The notes below the pieces were generated by a model. The model was not told the DNA's origin. It saw nothing but the letters and a program-made list of their open reading frames with translations, and made no database searches. A DNA stretch of 64,000 nt from Nakaseomyces glabratus (lineage: Eukaryota; Ascomycota; Saccharomycetes; Saccharomycetales; Saccharomycetaceae). The first letter of the stretch is position 1. Each line of letters begins with the position of its first letter. The stretch lies in contig NC_088955.1 of assembly GCF_010111755.1 (NCBI RefSeq), positions 620,001-684,000 on the forward strand. The letters run 5' to 3'. The position numbers and the translations under genes were made by a program. Shown here piece after piece: positions 42,639 to 53,948 of this stretch.

Positions 42639-43856
42639 TTATCGACTGCCTTTTGATAGCATATGTTTACTTAAAAAGTAATTTGTTTGAGATGCTTCAT
42701 CTCTTTGTAATCCGGATTCATATTTGGGTATCTCATATTTGTGCCAGTTAATGTCGTCTATGTGTCCAGAAGAGAATCTACTCCAAATGATTTCGTTGAA
42801 TGGCGTATCCGCAACCAATCTAGACTGCTTTTCTAAATTCTGTAGAGCTATTATATAAGAAGGATCCCAATACATTTTATCACAATCCAAACCTTGTGGT
42901 ATACTATCATATCTTTTTTCAATTTCTACAATTTCTAACCACTTTCTTCTAGGCATGCATTTATCCAGTGATAAAAAGCGGGTATGCTCAGCCGAGTCCA
43001 AGCTGTCATCATGACAACTTAAATCAAGAGATGACTCATCATCCAAATTCAATTCAATCTCATCGGAGTTTGACTTTAGTTTTTTAGCACCTTTACTATC
43101 AGCAAGTCTCCTTTTATTATGTGTTATCTCCGCTTCGTATTTAACATGCAGGTGAGCGCTGAACCACCAACGAGGTTTTAAATTGGTAAGCAATTTCCAA
43201 GCAATAGGGTTACCCAGTTTACCAGATTTAATATCTTTTTCAAAAAATGGCTTATACTTTAATAGTTGCTTAACATTCCCATAATGTACAACACCAGAGG
43301 GCCAGTCGTGACTTAAACATATGTCAATATTATCAGATAAGGCAAACAAAGGTGCAACATCATCTTTTCTAATGTGATAAAGTTGCCGTACACTATCCTT
43401 CCATTTATTATTTTCTTCGAGGAATTTCCATGAAGGTCTCTTCTTCTCAAAGTCCCATTCCTTCCAAATACCACTTAACGCGGCAATTCTAAAACCCTTG
43501 AACCACACTACACCCGAGTACCCCATATAATAGATGTTATTTGCGAGATAGCCTCCATAAGGTAACTGCATTAGATGACGCATACTCTCATGATTCCCCC
43601 CTATCACTATGGTAAATACAGGAGCCCTGTAATAATCATTTTCATAATAAGCATGGAAATCACCAAGCTTTTGATATTTTGGAGGTATACTGATAGATTG
43701 GAAGTCTGAATTATCACGTATACTTTGAAAATCACCTAATATTATTAATAAGTCTATGGGTGTTCTTTTATGCATGTCTGCTACAGTTGCAAACACCTTG
43801 TTTAATTCACCATGACAACAACCTTGAACAGCAATCCGTAGTTTTCTTTCATTCAT
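42639..43856 (-). CDS. DBR1: lariat RNA debranching enzyme
   Basis: 405 residues (S. cerevisiae 405). Metallophosphoesterase that cuts the 2'-5' bond of intron lariats, here also relevant to turnover of the APE2 intron. Motifs: VQGCCHGELN near the N-terminus (Cys in place of the usual first Asp, normal for Dbr1), LGDFQS, GGNHES, SHDWPSG and SAHLHVK. The C-terminal half holds an acidic linker (SNSDEIELNLDDESS) and the conserved CMPRRKWLEI. The ATG at 43856 (MNERKLRIAV) is chosen; two extra upstream codons open at TTG. Confidence 0.98.
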   Translation of the reverse strand: MNERKLRIAVQGCCHGELNKVFATVADMHKRTPIDLLIILGDFQSIRDNSDFQSISIPPKYQKLGDFHAYYENDYYRAPVFTIVIGGNHESMRHLMQLPYGGYLANNIYYMGYSGVVWFKGFRIAALSGIWKEWDFEKKRPSWKFLEENNKWKDSVRQLYHIRKDDVAPLFALSDNIDICLSHDWPSGVVHYGNVKQLLKYKPFFEKDIKSGKLGNPIAWKLLTNLKPRWWFSAHLHVKYEAEITHNKRRLADSKGAKKLKSNSDEIELNLDDESSLDLSCHDDSLDSAEHTRFLSLDKCMPRRKWLEIVEIEKRYDSIPQGLDCDKMYWDPSYIIALQNLEKQSRLVADTPFNEIIWSRFSSGHIDDINWHKYEIPKYESGLQRDEASQTNYFLSKHMLSKGSR

Positions 43857-44395
43857 AACCAACCACTACCTCCAACAATGGGCTGATCCAATGGGATGAA
43901 TTGTCTATTATTTGAAATTATATTTAATAAAACAGGAAATTTCATTCTCTTCGTTACCCTGTGCTCTAAACAGGCATTGCATGCTCATCGATGATTATTT
44001 TCAAGTTTACGGTAATTGTCTCGGATCAAAGTTCAATAATTGTAAAAATCACAAGATGACAATTTATCTTATCAATATATAAATACATCCAGTGAATAAC
44101 TAATGTCTGAAAATTCATTCATTGTTAGGGCAATACCTTGGTAATAAAGATAGATAAAGGTAGCTTGGTGTGCTTGTGGTAATCCAACTTTAAGTTTCAT
44201 TGTTGTGCTCACCAGAAATACACGTCGTCAGTTTTAGCGCATTCTCCTGAACAAACGAATAGTAACCAGATAGTTAATACCTTTGGTCAGCCTTCATATT
44301 CAACTAAAGTTCGAGGTTAGATCATTTTGGAAATATTATAAGGTTAAGACTAGTTGCCAATCTAACACATTGATTAATTATAAATCACTATTTTG
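43857..44395. other. divergent DBR1-AVT3 promoter region
   Basis: About 540 bp. GATAA-type motifs near 44063-44070 and 44150-44158 could be GATA-factor (nitrogen) sites for AVT3; nothing else recognised. Confidence 0.45.
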
Positions 44396-46441
44396 ATGAC
44401 AAGTTCAAACGAATGTGGGTCTAATAGTCCTACTAGAACTGCTGATATAAATAAGAGAATAATAAGGAAGCACTCAGGGAGTCAGAAAAAGTCACCTAGC
44501 ATAGAAGCATCTTTCTCGAGAGATGATTTTGCTAGCCGGAGATCGAGTACTACTGCTGCCCTTTTGAAAGATCCCTCAGAAAACTATGGTACCAAGGGTA
44601 TACCACCTGTAAGCATAGACATTGACATAAGAAATCCTGCACCAAAAGTTATTGATGCTGTGACTAGGCACTTATCAAGCACTCCGAATCATTTACAAAT
44701 GCAAGGTGCTGATATGACTAGAGATCTTTACAAATGGGCCAAAGAGCACCCGTCTTCTCCTCCACCAGCTTCTTCGGAAAACATGCTAGCTTCCAGTGGA
44801 AACCAGTTTACAAATATTTCAACTCCAAATGAGTTTACCAACCCCAATGCATTCAAAAGAAAGAGATCGATGAGTTTTTCTGCTGTATCTGCTCATTCCT
44901 CCGCCATGAACAGTATATCTAATTATAATACGAATAACGATTTCCGTCAAGTACGAAATGAACTGCCTGAAATAATGATGTCCCATGAAGATATTAGAGC
45001 GCCAGGAGGATTTAGAAGGTCGTACTTGATCCAAAAACATATAGAGGAGAACGGAGAGGAACCACCAAATAATTTTATCACTAGAAATTTTATTGAGTTT
45101 CTAACTCTTTATGGCCACTTTGCAGGCGAAGATTTATCAGAATCTGAAGAGGAAAGCGACATTGAAGGTGAATATGATGAAGAAGCTCTTGAAACAGAAT
45201 CCACACGCCTTCTATCTACTCACAGATCGCGAAAACATCGTCCAGCTGTTCATGGTCATAAATCATCAACTACCAAAGCGGTGCTTCTTTTATTGAAATC
45301 CTTTGTCGGCACTGGTGTTCTTTTCCTTCCTCGTGCTTTCCATAATGGAGGTTGGGGGTTTAGTTCATCCGTATTGTTAATATGTGCATTAATATCGTAC
45401 TGGTGCTTTGTCCTTCTGATAGACACGAAAAATCACGTTGGTTTGGATGGTTATGGTGATATGGGTAACCACCTTTATGGTTCATCAATGAAATTAGCGA
45501 TCTTATGGTCAATTGCTCTTTCTCAGATAGGGTTTTCATCAGCCTATACTGTCTTCACTGCTACCAACTTACAAGTATTCACGAACAATGTGTTCAAGCA
45601 AGAATATGGAATAACTATCTTTATCATAATCCAGGTATTGTTTTTTTTGCCATTGGCGCTTACAAGAAATATTGCCAAATTAAGTGGCACTGCCTTGATT
45701 GCAGATCTTTTCATTTTGCTAGGATTAGTTTATGTGTATTGGTTTTCGATTAGTCATGTTTCAACCCATGGTGTTGCTTCTGAAACAATGCTAATGTTTA
45801 ATAAGGCTGATTGGTCTTTGTTCATCGGAACTGCTATTTTTACTTTCGAAGGTATTGGACTATTAATACCGATACAAGAATCAATGAAGAAGCCTGAACA
45901 TTTTCATGCTTCACTTTCAGGTGTCATGTGCGTTGTAACTGTTGTTTTTATCTCATGTGGGCTTATCTGCTACTGTGCTTTTGGTGCGGATGTAGAAACT
46001 GTCGTGCTACTAAATTTTCCACAGGAAAGTATCTATACAAGAGCCGTACAACTATTATATGCACTAGCGATATTGTTATCAACTCCCCTCCAATTATTCC
46101 CAGCAATAAAGATATTAGAGAACTGGACATTTTCTCCTCATTCATCAGGAAAGCACAATCCTAAGGTAAAGTGGTTGAAAAATTACTTTAGAGCAGCAAT
46201 TGTCTGTTTCTCTGCCCTTATTGCTTGGGCTGGCGCTAATGATCTTGATAAGTTTGTTTCATTGGTAGGTTCATTTGCATGTATCCCTCTTATTTACATA
46301 TATCCACCAATGTTACATTTCAAAGCTTTTAAGAAGGATAAATCGAAGTTGTTTATGGCCTCAGATATTTTTCTCCTTTTTTTCGGTATTATAGTAATGA
46401 TCTACACATCTCTTCAAACCATTGGAATGTGGCTCAATTAA
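44396..46441 (+). CDS. AVT3: vacuolar amino acid exporter, AAAP family
   Basis: 681 residues (S. cerevisiae Avt3 692). It exports large neutral amino acids from the vacuole. The first 290 residues are hydrophilic and Ser/Asn-rich, with an acidic patch (EDLSESEEESDIEGEYDEE, about 236-254). The transporter core starts at about 296 (SSTTKAVLLLLKSFVGTGVLFLPRAF, quoted here only as the family start motif) and has about eleven membrane helices to the end. The ATG at 44396 is used; the codon before it is TTG. Next to DBR1 and RPT1 as YKL146W is in chromosome XI order, with SDH1 and two other genes missing between. Confidence 0.93.
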   Translation: MTSSNECGSNSPTRTADINKRIIRKHSGSQKKSPSIEASFSRDDFASRRSSTTAALLKDPSENYGTKGIPPVSIDIDIRNPAPKVIDAVTRHLSSTPNHLQMQGADMTRDLYKWAKEHPSSPPPASSENMLASSGNQFTNISTPNEFTNPNAFKRKRSMSFSAVSAHSSAMNSISNYNTNNDFRQVRNELPEIMMSHEDIRAPGGFRRSYLIQKHIEENGEEPPNNFITRNFIEFLTLYGHFAGEDLSESEEESDIEGEYDEEALETESTRLLSTHRSRKHRPAVHGHKSSTTKAVLLLLKSFVGTGVLFLPRAFHNGGWGFSSSVLLICALISYWCFVLLIDTKNHVGLDGYGDMGNHLYGSSMKLAILWSIALSQIGFSSAYTVFTATNLQVFTNNVFKQEYGITIFIIIQVLFFLPLALTRNIAKLSGTALIADLFILLGLVYVYWFSISHVSTHGVASETMLMFNKADWSLFIGTAIFTFEGIGLLIPIQESMKKPEHFHASLSGVMCVVTVVFISCGLICYCAFGADVETVVLLNFPQESIYTRAVQLLYALAILLSTPLQLFPAIKILENWTFSPHSSGKHNPKVKWLKNYFRAAIVCFSALIAWAGANDLDKFVSLVGSFACIPLIYIYPPMLHFKAFKKDKSKLFMASDIFLLFFGIIVMIYTSLQTIGMWLN

Positions 46442-47135
46442 TGGAAAAAGTCAAGAGATTGCAGAAAATGGAGCATTTATTAAAATTTTATCTATTGTTG
46501 TATTAGCACTTATTGAGCTCGAGTTTTATGAAGAGACTAAAATTAAATAATCATTATCCGACATGTAAATAATTATGAGAAAGTTAAACTACGGATATTA
46601 ATACAAACAGTATCCATTTATCAACATTACATATAGGTTATTTATAAATCTTAGCCATAGGTAATAACCCTTCTAACCCATCTATTAATTATATGAATAA
46701 TTGTTGGTTTATAAACTTGTAGTTATATTTATCAATGTACGGTTCAACCACTGCATCATATCATAGGTAACGAAATACATTGGTTTGCCACCAGCTTAAA
46801 TTTCATTCAGTACACTAGCACATGAATAGGAATAGAAAGGGTAGATCAGTATCCTGAAAGCCGACAGTATACTGCAGACATAAGCAACCATTGGAAACTT
46901 TGTAATTCCTACACTTACTCGAATTCAAGCTGGTACAAAATAGCAAACCATTAATCTAAGCTTTGTTTGTTTCATTTATACATTTGATAAGGCAATTTCG
47001 TCTCCGTTAAGGTGTATTAGAAACAAAGAGAGAATAACATAACCCAAATTAAGGCTAATTGCCATTATACAGCGTGGTATTTTTATCATACACTAACTGA
47101 GTGTGAGTAAAACCTTCCAAAACAGTACAAATAAT
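46442..47135. other. AVT3-RPT1 intergenic region
   Basis: About 690 bp, AT-rich. Holds the AVT3 3' end and the RPT1 promoter with a proteasome control element at 46784-46792. Confidence 0.6.
46784..46792 (-). promoter_or_regulatory. proteasome-associated control element (Rpn4 site) of RPT1
   Basis: TTTGCCACC on the plus strand is GGTGGCAAA on the minus strand, an exact PACE. It lies 344 bp upstream of the RPT1 ATG. Rpn4 uses this element to induce proteasome genes in yeast. Confidence 0.8.
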
Positions 47136-48554
47136 ATGGCTCCAAAAGAAGACTGGGAGAAATATAAGGCTCCCGTAGAATCCGACGATGATAATAAACT
47201 GAAGGATGACAAGTCAATTCCATTAACTGAAGGTGACATTCAAGTATTAAAGACATATGGTGCTGCTCCATATGCTGCAAAACTTAAGGAAACAGAGAAG
47301 GATTTGAAGGAGATTGAACAACGAATCAAGGAAAAATCTGGTATTAAAGAGAGTGACACTGGTCTTGCTCCGTCACATCTTTGGGATATTATGGGTGACA
47401 GACAAAGGTTAAGTGAGGAACATCCACTACAAGTTGCTCGTTGCACAAAAATCATAAAAAGTAGTGCTTCTAATGAGGTTTCTGATGAGTCCGCTGTTAA
47501 CGGTGCTAATACTACAAACTCAGCAACTACTGGCTCAGGAAACGATGGAGACGCTGAAGGTGATGATGACGAAGATGCCAAATACGTGATTAACTTGAAG
47601 CAAATCGCAAAATTTGTCGTAGGGTTGGGTGAGAGAGTCTCTCCCACAGACATAGAAGAAGGTATGAGAGTTGGTGTTGATAGATCCAAATATCACATAG
47701 AATTACCATTACCACCCAGAATCGATCCTTCAGTTACAATGATGACTGTGGAAGAAAAACCAGATGTTACATATAGTGATGTGGGTGGTTGTAAAGAGCA
47801 AATAGAAAAGCTACGAGAGGTTGTTGAATTACCGCTATTATCCCCCGAAAGATTTGCCACATTAGGTATAGATCCACCAAAGGGTATTTTATTATATGGA
47901 CCTCCAGGTACAGGTAAGACTTTATGTGCAAGAGCTGTGGCTAACAGAACAGATGCCACATTCATTAGAGTTATCGGTTCCGAATTAGTTCAAAAGTATG
48001 TTGGTGAAGGTGCTCGTATGGTTAGAGAACTATTTGAAATGGCCAGAACAAAGAAAGCCTGTATAATATTTTTTGATGAAATTGATGCAGTTGGTGGTGC
48101 CAGATTCGATGATGGTGCAGGTGGTGATAATGAAGTGCAAAGAACAATGTTAGAACTGATTACACAACTAGATGGTTTTGATCCTCGTGGTAACATTAAG
48201 GTGATGTTTGCTACCAACAGACCCAACACTTTAGATCCAGCTCTATTAAGACCAGGTAGAATTGACCGTAAAGTCGAGTTTTCACTTCCTGATCTGGAGG
48301 GTCGTGCTAACATCTTCCGTATCCACTCAAAGTCTATGAGCGTTGAACGTAATATAAGATGGGAACTGATTTCAAGACTATGTCCAAACTCTACTGGTGC
48401 AGAACTAAGATCAGTATGCACAGAGGCTGGAATGTTTGCAATCAGGGCTAGAAGGAAAGTGGCTACAGAAAAAGATTTCTTGAAAGCTGTCGATAAAGTC
48501 ATCAACGGCTACAAGAAGTTTAGTTCAACATCTCGCTACATGCAATACAACTAG
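47136..48554 (+). CDS. RPT1: 26S proteasome regulatory ATPase Rpt1
   Basis: 472 residues (S. cerevisiae 467). One of six AAA+ ATPases of the 19S base that unfold and translocate ubiquitinated proteins. N-terminal acidic and coiled-coil region with an Asn/Ser/Asp insert (about 117-145), OB domain around 150-210, Walker A GPPGTGKT at about 255-262, Walker B IIFFDEID, second region of homology [15 protein letters not shown], and the C-terminus TSRYMQYN. The ATG at 47136 ([11 protein letters not shown]) matches the S. cerevisiae start; the longer frame begins only at GTG. Confidence 0.99.
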   Translation: MAPKEDWEKYKAPVESDDDNKLKDDKSIPLTEGDIQVLKTYGAAPYAAKLKETEKDLKEIEQRIKEKSGIKESDTGLAPSHLWDIMGDRQRLSEEHPLQVARCTKIIKSSASNEVSDESAVNGANTTNSATTGSGNDGDAEGDDDEDAKYVINLKQIAKFVVGLGERVSPTDIEEGMRVGVDRSKYHIELPLPPRIDPSVTMMTVEEKPDVTYSDVGGCKEQIEKLREVVELPLLSPERFATLGIDPPKGILLYGPPGTGKTLCARAVANRTDATFIRVIGSELVQKYVGEGARMVRELFEMARTKKACIIFFDEIDAVGGARFDDGAGGDNEVQRTMLELITQLDGFDPRGNIKVMFATNRPNTLDPALLRPGRIDRKVEFSLPDLEGRANIFRIHSKSMSVERNIRWELISRLCPNSTGAELRSVCTEAGMFAIRARRKVATEKDFLKAVDKVINGYKKFSSTSRYMQYN

Positions 48555-49245
48555 ACTACTACCCACTTATGTAGAAAATAGTCATATATACAGTAATTAT
48601 TTACATTTCCAATTTTTTACCTGACTCCCTCATTTCTGATAGTTGTTGTAAAAGCAACGCACTCAATACACATTTGCCTCATCTGCAATGGTATGACAAT
48701 CATACAATATTTATGGTAGTACCAGCCAACTGTATTTCGATTTTATAATTGACAAATTGTACTTTATATCACTACTCACCCGCAATTAAGCTCAAACTAA
48801 AGGTAAAAGTATTATGTATGACACTTGAGAAACTATCTGCTATTCCTGTAAGTTGTCTCCCTGCCGGCACTTTTTCACCAACCCCTTGCTTCTTCTATCA
48901 TAGTAGTTCTTACGACCCCCTTCTCTTCTCCCTAGCCTTTCGTTGATGTACTAACGTTTCAAAATGGTGAAAGAATAGCATTTACAATTCATGACCTTTG
49001 AGTCTTCAGTCACGGAATAAGGACCTCCTGCAAAAGGGTTGGGATTAAGAGTACAAAAATGTCAGAATGACTTACAGTTCTTCGTCTAAACCAGGAGTGT
49101 TGTGTTATACATATCATAGTAAAGATAAAGAGGAAATTAAATAGTTAGTGCAATCGTTTTTACTGTCTGCCTATCCACCTAAACTTGACATATCAGAGAA
49201 AACTACAACAGGGTTTCTGAGTTGTGTATAAAATAGAAACAATAA
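48555..49245. other. RPT1-MRP8 intergenic region
   Basis: About 690 bp. Holds the RPT1 3' end and MRP8 promoter; no site recognised. In S. cerevisiae RPC25 and LTV1 lie between these two genes; neither is present. Confidence 0.6.
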
Positions 49246-49884
49246 ATGAGTTCCGAATTAGAGGTTTTAAAAAAAAAGGTCTCAGACTTACAAGAGCTGG
49301 TCCAGAAGCAGAACTTGCTTATCTCCAAGACTGGTAAGAATGTGCTAGAGTTACAAATTGCAAAACAAAAAAGTGATGTGGACAATTTTGGTCCTTCTAG
49401 GGCACAAGTAACTGCTCAATTCGATTCCACCGATTTTGCCACTAACGATGATTTAGTTCAATTGGTTGCCGAATTACAAGGTGAGTTGAACGTGATAGAG
49501 GAGAGATCCATCAGAAGGTTGGTCAACTCTACTAAGACTGATCAAGATGCTACTTTGGCACCTATACCCAACGCTGATGGGGAAGCACCATCTCTAACAG
49601 ATGAAATGTTCCCTCACACACTAAAAGAATTTGAGGAAATGGATGATATTCGATTGTACAGACTGGCCAAGTTTTATGAAAAATTGCCTTTGACTATGAA
49701 AGAACAGGAAGATTTTGACAAAGTTCTAGAAGGTAAGGTAGAAGATCTACACATCAGTAAACTATCTGACGAAGATATCACCAAAGAACTGAAGAAGTTA
49801 TCAAAGGATGAACTAGACGATGCTTTCAACGATATCGCAAGATATCTCGGATTGCGCTCAAGAAGAGGCACAGGTATCTGGTAA
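49246..49884 (+). CDS. MRP8: Mrp8-family protein
   Basis: 212 residues (S. cerevisiae Mrp8, YKL142W, about 219). N-terminal coiled coil with a leucine/lysine heptad pattern (about 1-40), a middle segment with DFATNDDLVQLVAELQGELN, and the conserved C-terminal YLGLRSRRGTGIW. Named as a mitochondrial ribosomal protein in S. cerevisiae, but its exact function is unsettled and no clear mitochondrial presequence is seen here. Convergent with NOP9. Confidence 0.88.
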   Translation: MSSELEVLKKKVSDLQELVQKQNLLISKTGKNVLELQIAKQKSDVDNFGPSRAQVTAQFDSTDFATNDDLVQLVAELQGELNVIEERSIRRLVNSTKTDQDATLAPIPNADGEAPSLTDEMFPHTLKEFEEMDDIRLYRLAKFYEKLPLTMKEQEDFDKVLEGKVEDLHISKLSDEDITKELKKLSKDELDDAFNDIARYLGLRSRRGTGIW

Positions 49885-50151
49885 TGCTACTGAGCTTGTA
49901 GTTAATTCTAAGACATTTAATTATTTTACCATTAAATTAAATATATTAAAAGTGATAGTACGTTAAATGAAAATCAATGTGTGATATATTTGAGGTGATA
50001 ACTGTATTAGATACAAAATCCACAATTTATGTAAGTTACAATCAGTAATATATGCAATTTATGGAGGTGATAATTAACTAAGTGCCGAGGCTTCAGATTA
50101 AATCAAGTTATTTATGTAAGCTGTCAATATCACTATTAATTGGTTAACTTC

Positions 50152-52149
50152 TTATTTTCTTGACTTTTTCATGCTATCAAATGCTTTGTCATCATTCTTT
50201 CTCTTGATTGCTGCCCTTTCTTGCATATTAGGTTGAAGAACACGCATATTGGGAAAGGTTTCCAAATCACTTTCCTTAATAATCTTCTTCCATTCCCACC
50301 TTTTCCGTATATATTTCTCTAGCTGCCAATTCTTCCAGACTTGTCTTCCATAAACACTGTTTTTCACCATCTCAGAGTTCTCTACTAAAGCTGCTGCAAT
50401 CCGTTCCTTATATAATGTCAGCTTTGCTGTAAAATCCCAAAGCTTATCGACAATATGAGATCCATAAGCATTGCATGCCAACTTTACAATATCCTTAATT
50501 AAAATGTTTAGTAACAATTTCCTTTTGATTATATCAACACGTTGAACTTGCAATACATGCTCAACAACATGAGAAAAAACACCGTGATAACACATCTGCA
50601 GTAACCTTTCTTCTGGAAGATTCAACATACTCTCAATAGCTACTTCTAGGAATTTATCATCAAAGTCAATCAACTCCTCCAAAAATATCGATCTTCTCCT
50701 TTCTTCAGCAGTTGGCCAGTCATCTTTGGTATTGCCCAATGTGGAGCTAGCCAGCAAAAGACAGCTTTCCAGAATATTCTTCTCCGATGAACCGTCTGGA
50801 TAATACTTTTTCATGAGCTGACCTATGACTTCATCCCTCTTATAGTTATTCTGCTTGATACATGCATTAATGATTGTTGTACCAAAATCCATGTTTGAAT
50901 TCAAAAGAATACTCAAATCCGGAAGTAAAGCATCTAGGATTTCCTTTACTTCTTTATCTTTCATATTTTTTAGCAAAGATTGAATTACAAAAGCACCAGT
51001 AGTATCTCTTTTTGCTAACCTGACAATTTGATCTTTAATGTAGACTCGATATAGCCTCTCCACATATTTTGTTTTAGCAAAACTTATCACATTCTCCAAA
51101 AAATGAGATCCTACTGGGTCAGAAAGTAGATATTCCATAAAAGATTGTTCCTTGGCGTCTTTTTCATCATTTGTATTGAAAGCAAGTCGCCAAAATGATC
51201 TATCTCTATCAAATATACCTTCAACTTGTATGATAAGCTGGATAACAGGGGAGGCTACTTTATCAACACAAAACTCTCTGAATTTCGTTATAACCGTTGG
51301 GTTAATTTCTGCTTTTGGTTTTGCATGGCCAGTTAAATCGGAATATAAATCATTTAACATCATTTTCAGCTCAGATTTAAATGATTCAGGTGTTTGATAT
51401 ACTTTATTGAAGTCTTCATTATCCTTTAAATCAATCATTTTCCTTGCAATTTTCGATTTTTTTGAACGTACTATTGAATTATTTTGGGTTGTACTTGGTA
51501 ATGTTTTCGAGGAGAGAATTAATATTATTAGCCTCAAAACATGAGAAGCATATTGATGATTAATCATGCTTTTCAAGTGTGGCTTTATTTCATTGAGCAT
51601 AAATAAAAATAAAGATTCCATAGGAGCAAAGACATCACTTCCATCAACAGAGGCATCCATATTATCAAAATGTGGTGTGATTAGTTCTTTTTCCACCAAA
51701 GATGCACTTCTGACCAATAATGTTTCGACCACATGTGATGCATACTTATGACAGGATATGTTGTAAAAGTTACCATTAAAAGCTTGGAATAGCTTTTTTA
51801 ACTGAATATCATTACAATTTAAAATTAGTCTTTCCATTAGTTTAGAACATATTTGTGAAGTAACAAGTTTCAATTCCTTACCCTCAGCTTCCTGAATAAC
51901 ATTAGTGACAAATTGTGCCTTTTCTTCCTCAGTTTCAAAAGTGTCTAATGATAAGGTAGCCTCTGTTTGCTTAAAGTACTCTAATTCGTCCCTATCTAAC
52001 ACACCAAAGAACATTTGTGGGTTACTAGTATCTGACTCTGGATGACCATCGTAGTTGTAATTCTCACTTATTTTCTCACTATCTTGTTCTGGATGAAATT
52101 CTTGATCCTTGATCTTCTTTTCCAGTTTCCTCCCTCTTGGCTTACCCAT
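50152..52149 (-). CDS. NOP9: nucleolar Pumilio-like protein Nop9
   Basis: 665 residues (S. cerevisiae 666). Nucleolar RNA-binding protein needed for 18S rRNA maturation. Basic N-terminus ([15 protein letters not shown]), then Puf-like helical repeats across about 85-600 (repeat cores such as [48 protein letters not shown]), and a basic C-terminus ([22 protein letters not shown], cited for its Lys/Arg content). A PAC element 136 bp upstream fits the ribosome-biogenesis regulon. Its junction with MRP8 joins S. cerevisiae chromosomes XI and X. Confidence 0.95.
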   Translation of the reverse strand: MGKPRGRKLEKKIKDQEFHPEQDSEKISENYNYDGHPESDTSNPQMFFGVLDRDELEYFKQTEATLSLDTFETEEEKAQFVTNVIQEAEGKELKLVTSQICSKLMERLILNCNDIQLKKLFQAFNGNFYNISCHKYASHVVETLLVRSASLVEKELITPHFDNMDASVDGSDVFAPMESLFLFMLNEIKPHLKSMINHQYASHVLRLIILILSSKTLPSTTQNNSIVRSKKSKIARKMIDLKDNEDFNKVYQTPESFKSELKMMLNDLYSDLTGHAKPKAEINPTVITKFREFCVDKVASPVIQLIIQVEGIFDRDRSFWRLAFNTNDEKDAKEQSFMEYLLSDPVGSHFLENVISFAKTKYVERLYRVYIKDQIVRLAKRDTTGAFVIQSLLKNMKDKEVKEILDALLPDLSILLNSNMDFGTTIINACIKQNNYKRDEVIGQLMKKYYPDGSSEKNILESCLLLASSTLGNTKDDWPTAEERRRSIFLEELIDFDDKFLEVAIESMLNLPEERLLQMCYHGVFSHVVEHVLQVQRVDIIKRKLLLNILIKDIVKLACNAYGSHIVDKLWDFTAKLTLYKERIAAALVENSEMVKNSVYGRQVWKNWQLEKYIRKRWEWKKIIKESDLETFPNMRVLQPNMQERAAIKRKNDDKAFDSMKKSRK

Positions 52150-52637
52150 AATGTCTAACTTGATATCTTTTTTATTGAATTATGTGTTATTATTACTAAT
52201 AAGGTTGCAAGATATTTCTTCCCAACTCTTAAATAACAACAATTCTGAATATATAACTACATAAAGGAATTTTACTTTTTTCAAGCTCATCGCAAATTTT
52301 CTTCTCAAACAACAACAGATGGAAAAATTCAGATTTTGCGTGAATTGGGAAACTCTCGCTTTCGTGAATTGAAGACACTTGATCTGAACCGCTAGATAAA
52401 CAGCGATTATCATATAGCATAGGGATTAAACACAATCTAAAACAAGTAGTTTTTGTCTATTGAAGAGCTATTTAAATCGGTTCATACGCATTCATTATTA
52501 ACATATTGTAATTGAATTTAACTGGATAAAAAAAATACAAGCCCTCATTAGTGTTAGTGCTTCAGATTAACTTAGAAATTATACGCCTGACTACACCAAC
52601 TCATTTAGCCAAGAATTCAGAATTCAGAATATTTAAG
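52150..52637. other. divergent NOP9-ISC1 promoter region
   Basis: About 490 bp shared by two outward-facing genes. Contains the PAC element at 52285-52293 and an imperfect RRPE-like AAAAATTC near 52323. Confidence 0.6.
52285..52293 (-). promoter_or_regulatory. PAC element of NOP9
   Basis: GCTCATCGC on the plus strand is GCGATGAGC on the minus strand, the exact PAC motif of ribosome-biogenesis promoters, 136 bp upstream of the NOP9 start. Confidence 0.75.
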
Positions 52638-53948
52638 ATGATGCATTCTGAGCCGCAAAGAATAAAATTTTTGACTTTCAATACTTGGGGGTTGAAGTAT
52701 GTTTCAAAGCATAGACGAGCAAGATTAAGGGCATTGGCAGAAAAATTAGCAGGACATCAGAATAGCAACATTAAATCACTACCTAATAGTGAAGATCTCT
52801 ATGCAGATAATGATTTTGAGGATTATGATATAGTTGCACTACAGGAAATCTGGTGCAAGGAAGATTGGGATTATATTGTAGAACAATGTGGTAAGATTTT
52901 TCCTTACTATAGATGGTTTTATTCTGGAATACTGTCAGGCCCTGGATTGGCAATACTTTCAAAAATTCCGATTGAATCAACGTTTTTGTACAGATATCCA
53001 ATTAATGGGAGACCAAGTGCTATTCATAGAGGGGATTGGTATGTTGGCAAATCGATTGCAATTACTACATTACGTAACAGAGAGAATCCGACTACACCCA
53101 TTGTCATTATGAATAGTCATATGCATGCACCTTATTCATTGACTGGTGATGCTGCATATAGTTGTCATCGATCATGCCAAGCGTGGGACTTTGCAAAATT
53201 GGCAAAAATATACAGAGAGGCTGGTTATGCTGTAGTTATTGTTGGTGATTTGAATTCTCGTCCAGGATCGTTACCTCATAATATTTTAACGAAAGAGGCT
53301 GGATTAATTGACTCTTGGGAACAATTGCATGGAAAACAAGATTTAGAAAAGATTAGAACGATGAATGCAATGGATCAATTGGTTTATGCCTGCACAACAT
53401 GTGATTCTACTCTTAATACTTGGAGAGCCAACAGGAGACCTGATGAGGCTTGTAGATTGGACTATGCTTTGGTTGATCCAAGAAGATTGACTACGATTAA
53501 GACTGGCATCAAGTTTACGGAGCTTATTGATGGCGTCGGTAGTTTTTCGGATCATTTTGCTTATAGTTGCACACTAGAGGTATTAAGAGACAATAACGTT
53601 AAAAAACTGCAGACAGAATTATCTGATCGCATTAAGATCCATGAAGACTTGGAGTTATGTATAGAGGATTATCTAATAACGGCAAGAAAACAAAAATTTT
53701 TACGTGGGCTTCATTTTTGGATGTCAGTATTTCTCATGATAAGTTGTGCTGTTGTTACAACTTTCACCAGTAATGTAGCTGGGTGGTCATCGATATTTTG
53801 GGTTTTATTTGCAATAGTTGTTGCAGTCACTGGTGTTATAGATGGCATGATATCCTTCCTATTTGGAAGGTCTGAAATCAGAGCATTATGGGAGGTTCAA
53901 CATGAGGTAAAGGATTCAAAGAGATATCTTGAAGAGATGTCTGCCTAA
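52638..53948 (+). CDS. ISC1: inositol phosphosphingolipid phospholipase C
   Basis: 436 residues (S. cerevisiae 477). Neutral-sphingomyelinase-type enzyme that splits inositol phosphosphingolipids into ceramides at ER and mitochondrial membranes. Mg-dependent phosphodiesterase motifs in order: FNTWGLKYVSKHR, LQEIWCKEDWD, GPGLAILSK, NSHMHAPY, VGDLNSRPGSLP (P-loop-like), RLDYALVDP and FSDHFAYSC. Two membrane helices lie near the C-terminus (about 356-378 and 385-410). The first ATG in frame is at 52638 (then another at 52641); upstream codons lack ATG. Last conserved housekeeping gene before the adhesin region. Confidence 0.95.
   Translation: MMHSEPQRIKFLTFNTWGLKYVSKHRRARLRALAEKLAGHQNSNIKSLPNSEDLYADNDFEDYDIVALQEIWCKEDWDYIVEQCGKIFPYYRWFYSGILSGPGLAILSKIPIESTFLYRYPINGRPSAIHRGDWYVGKSIAITTLRNRENPTTPIVIMNSHMHAPYSLTGDAAYSCHRSCQAWDFAKLAKIYREAGYAVVIVGDLNSRPGSLPHNILTKEAGLIDSWEQLHGKQDLEKIRTMNAMDQLVYACTTCDSTLNTWRANRRPDEACRLDYALVDPRRLTTIKTGIKFTELIDGVGSFSDHFAYSCTLEVLRDNNVKKLQTELSDRIKIHEDLELCIEDYLITARKQKFLRGLHFWMSVFLMISCAVVTTFTSNVAGWSSIFWVLFAIVVAVTGVIDGMISFLFGRSEIRALWEVQHEVKDSKRYLEEMSA

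Noticed and set aside
47103..47135. Eleven-codon N-terminal extension of RPT1
   Set aside because: It begins at GTG; the ATG at 47136 gives the conserved N-terminus. Similar non-ATG extensions of ISC1, AVT3, DBR1 and NNR2 were dropped for the same reason.
47240..48505. Long minus-strand frames inside RPT1
   Set aside because: They are antisense shadows of the conserved AAA+ gene, without domains of their own.
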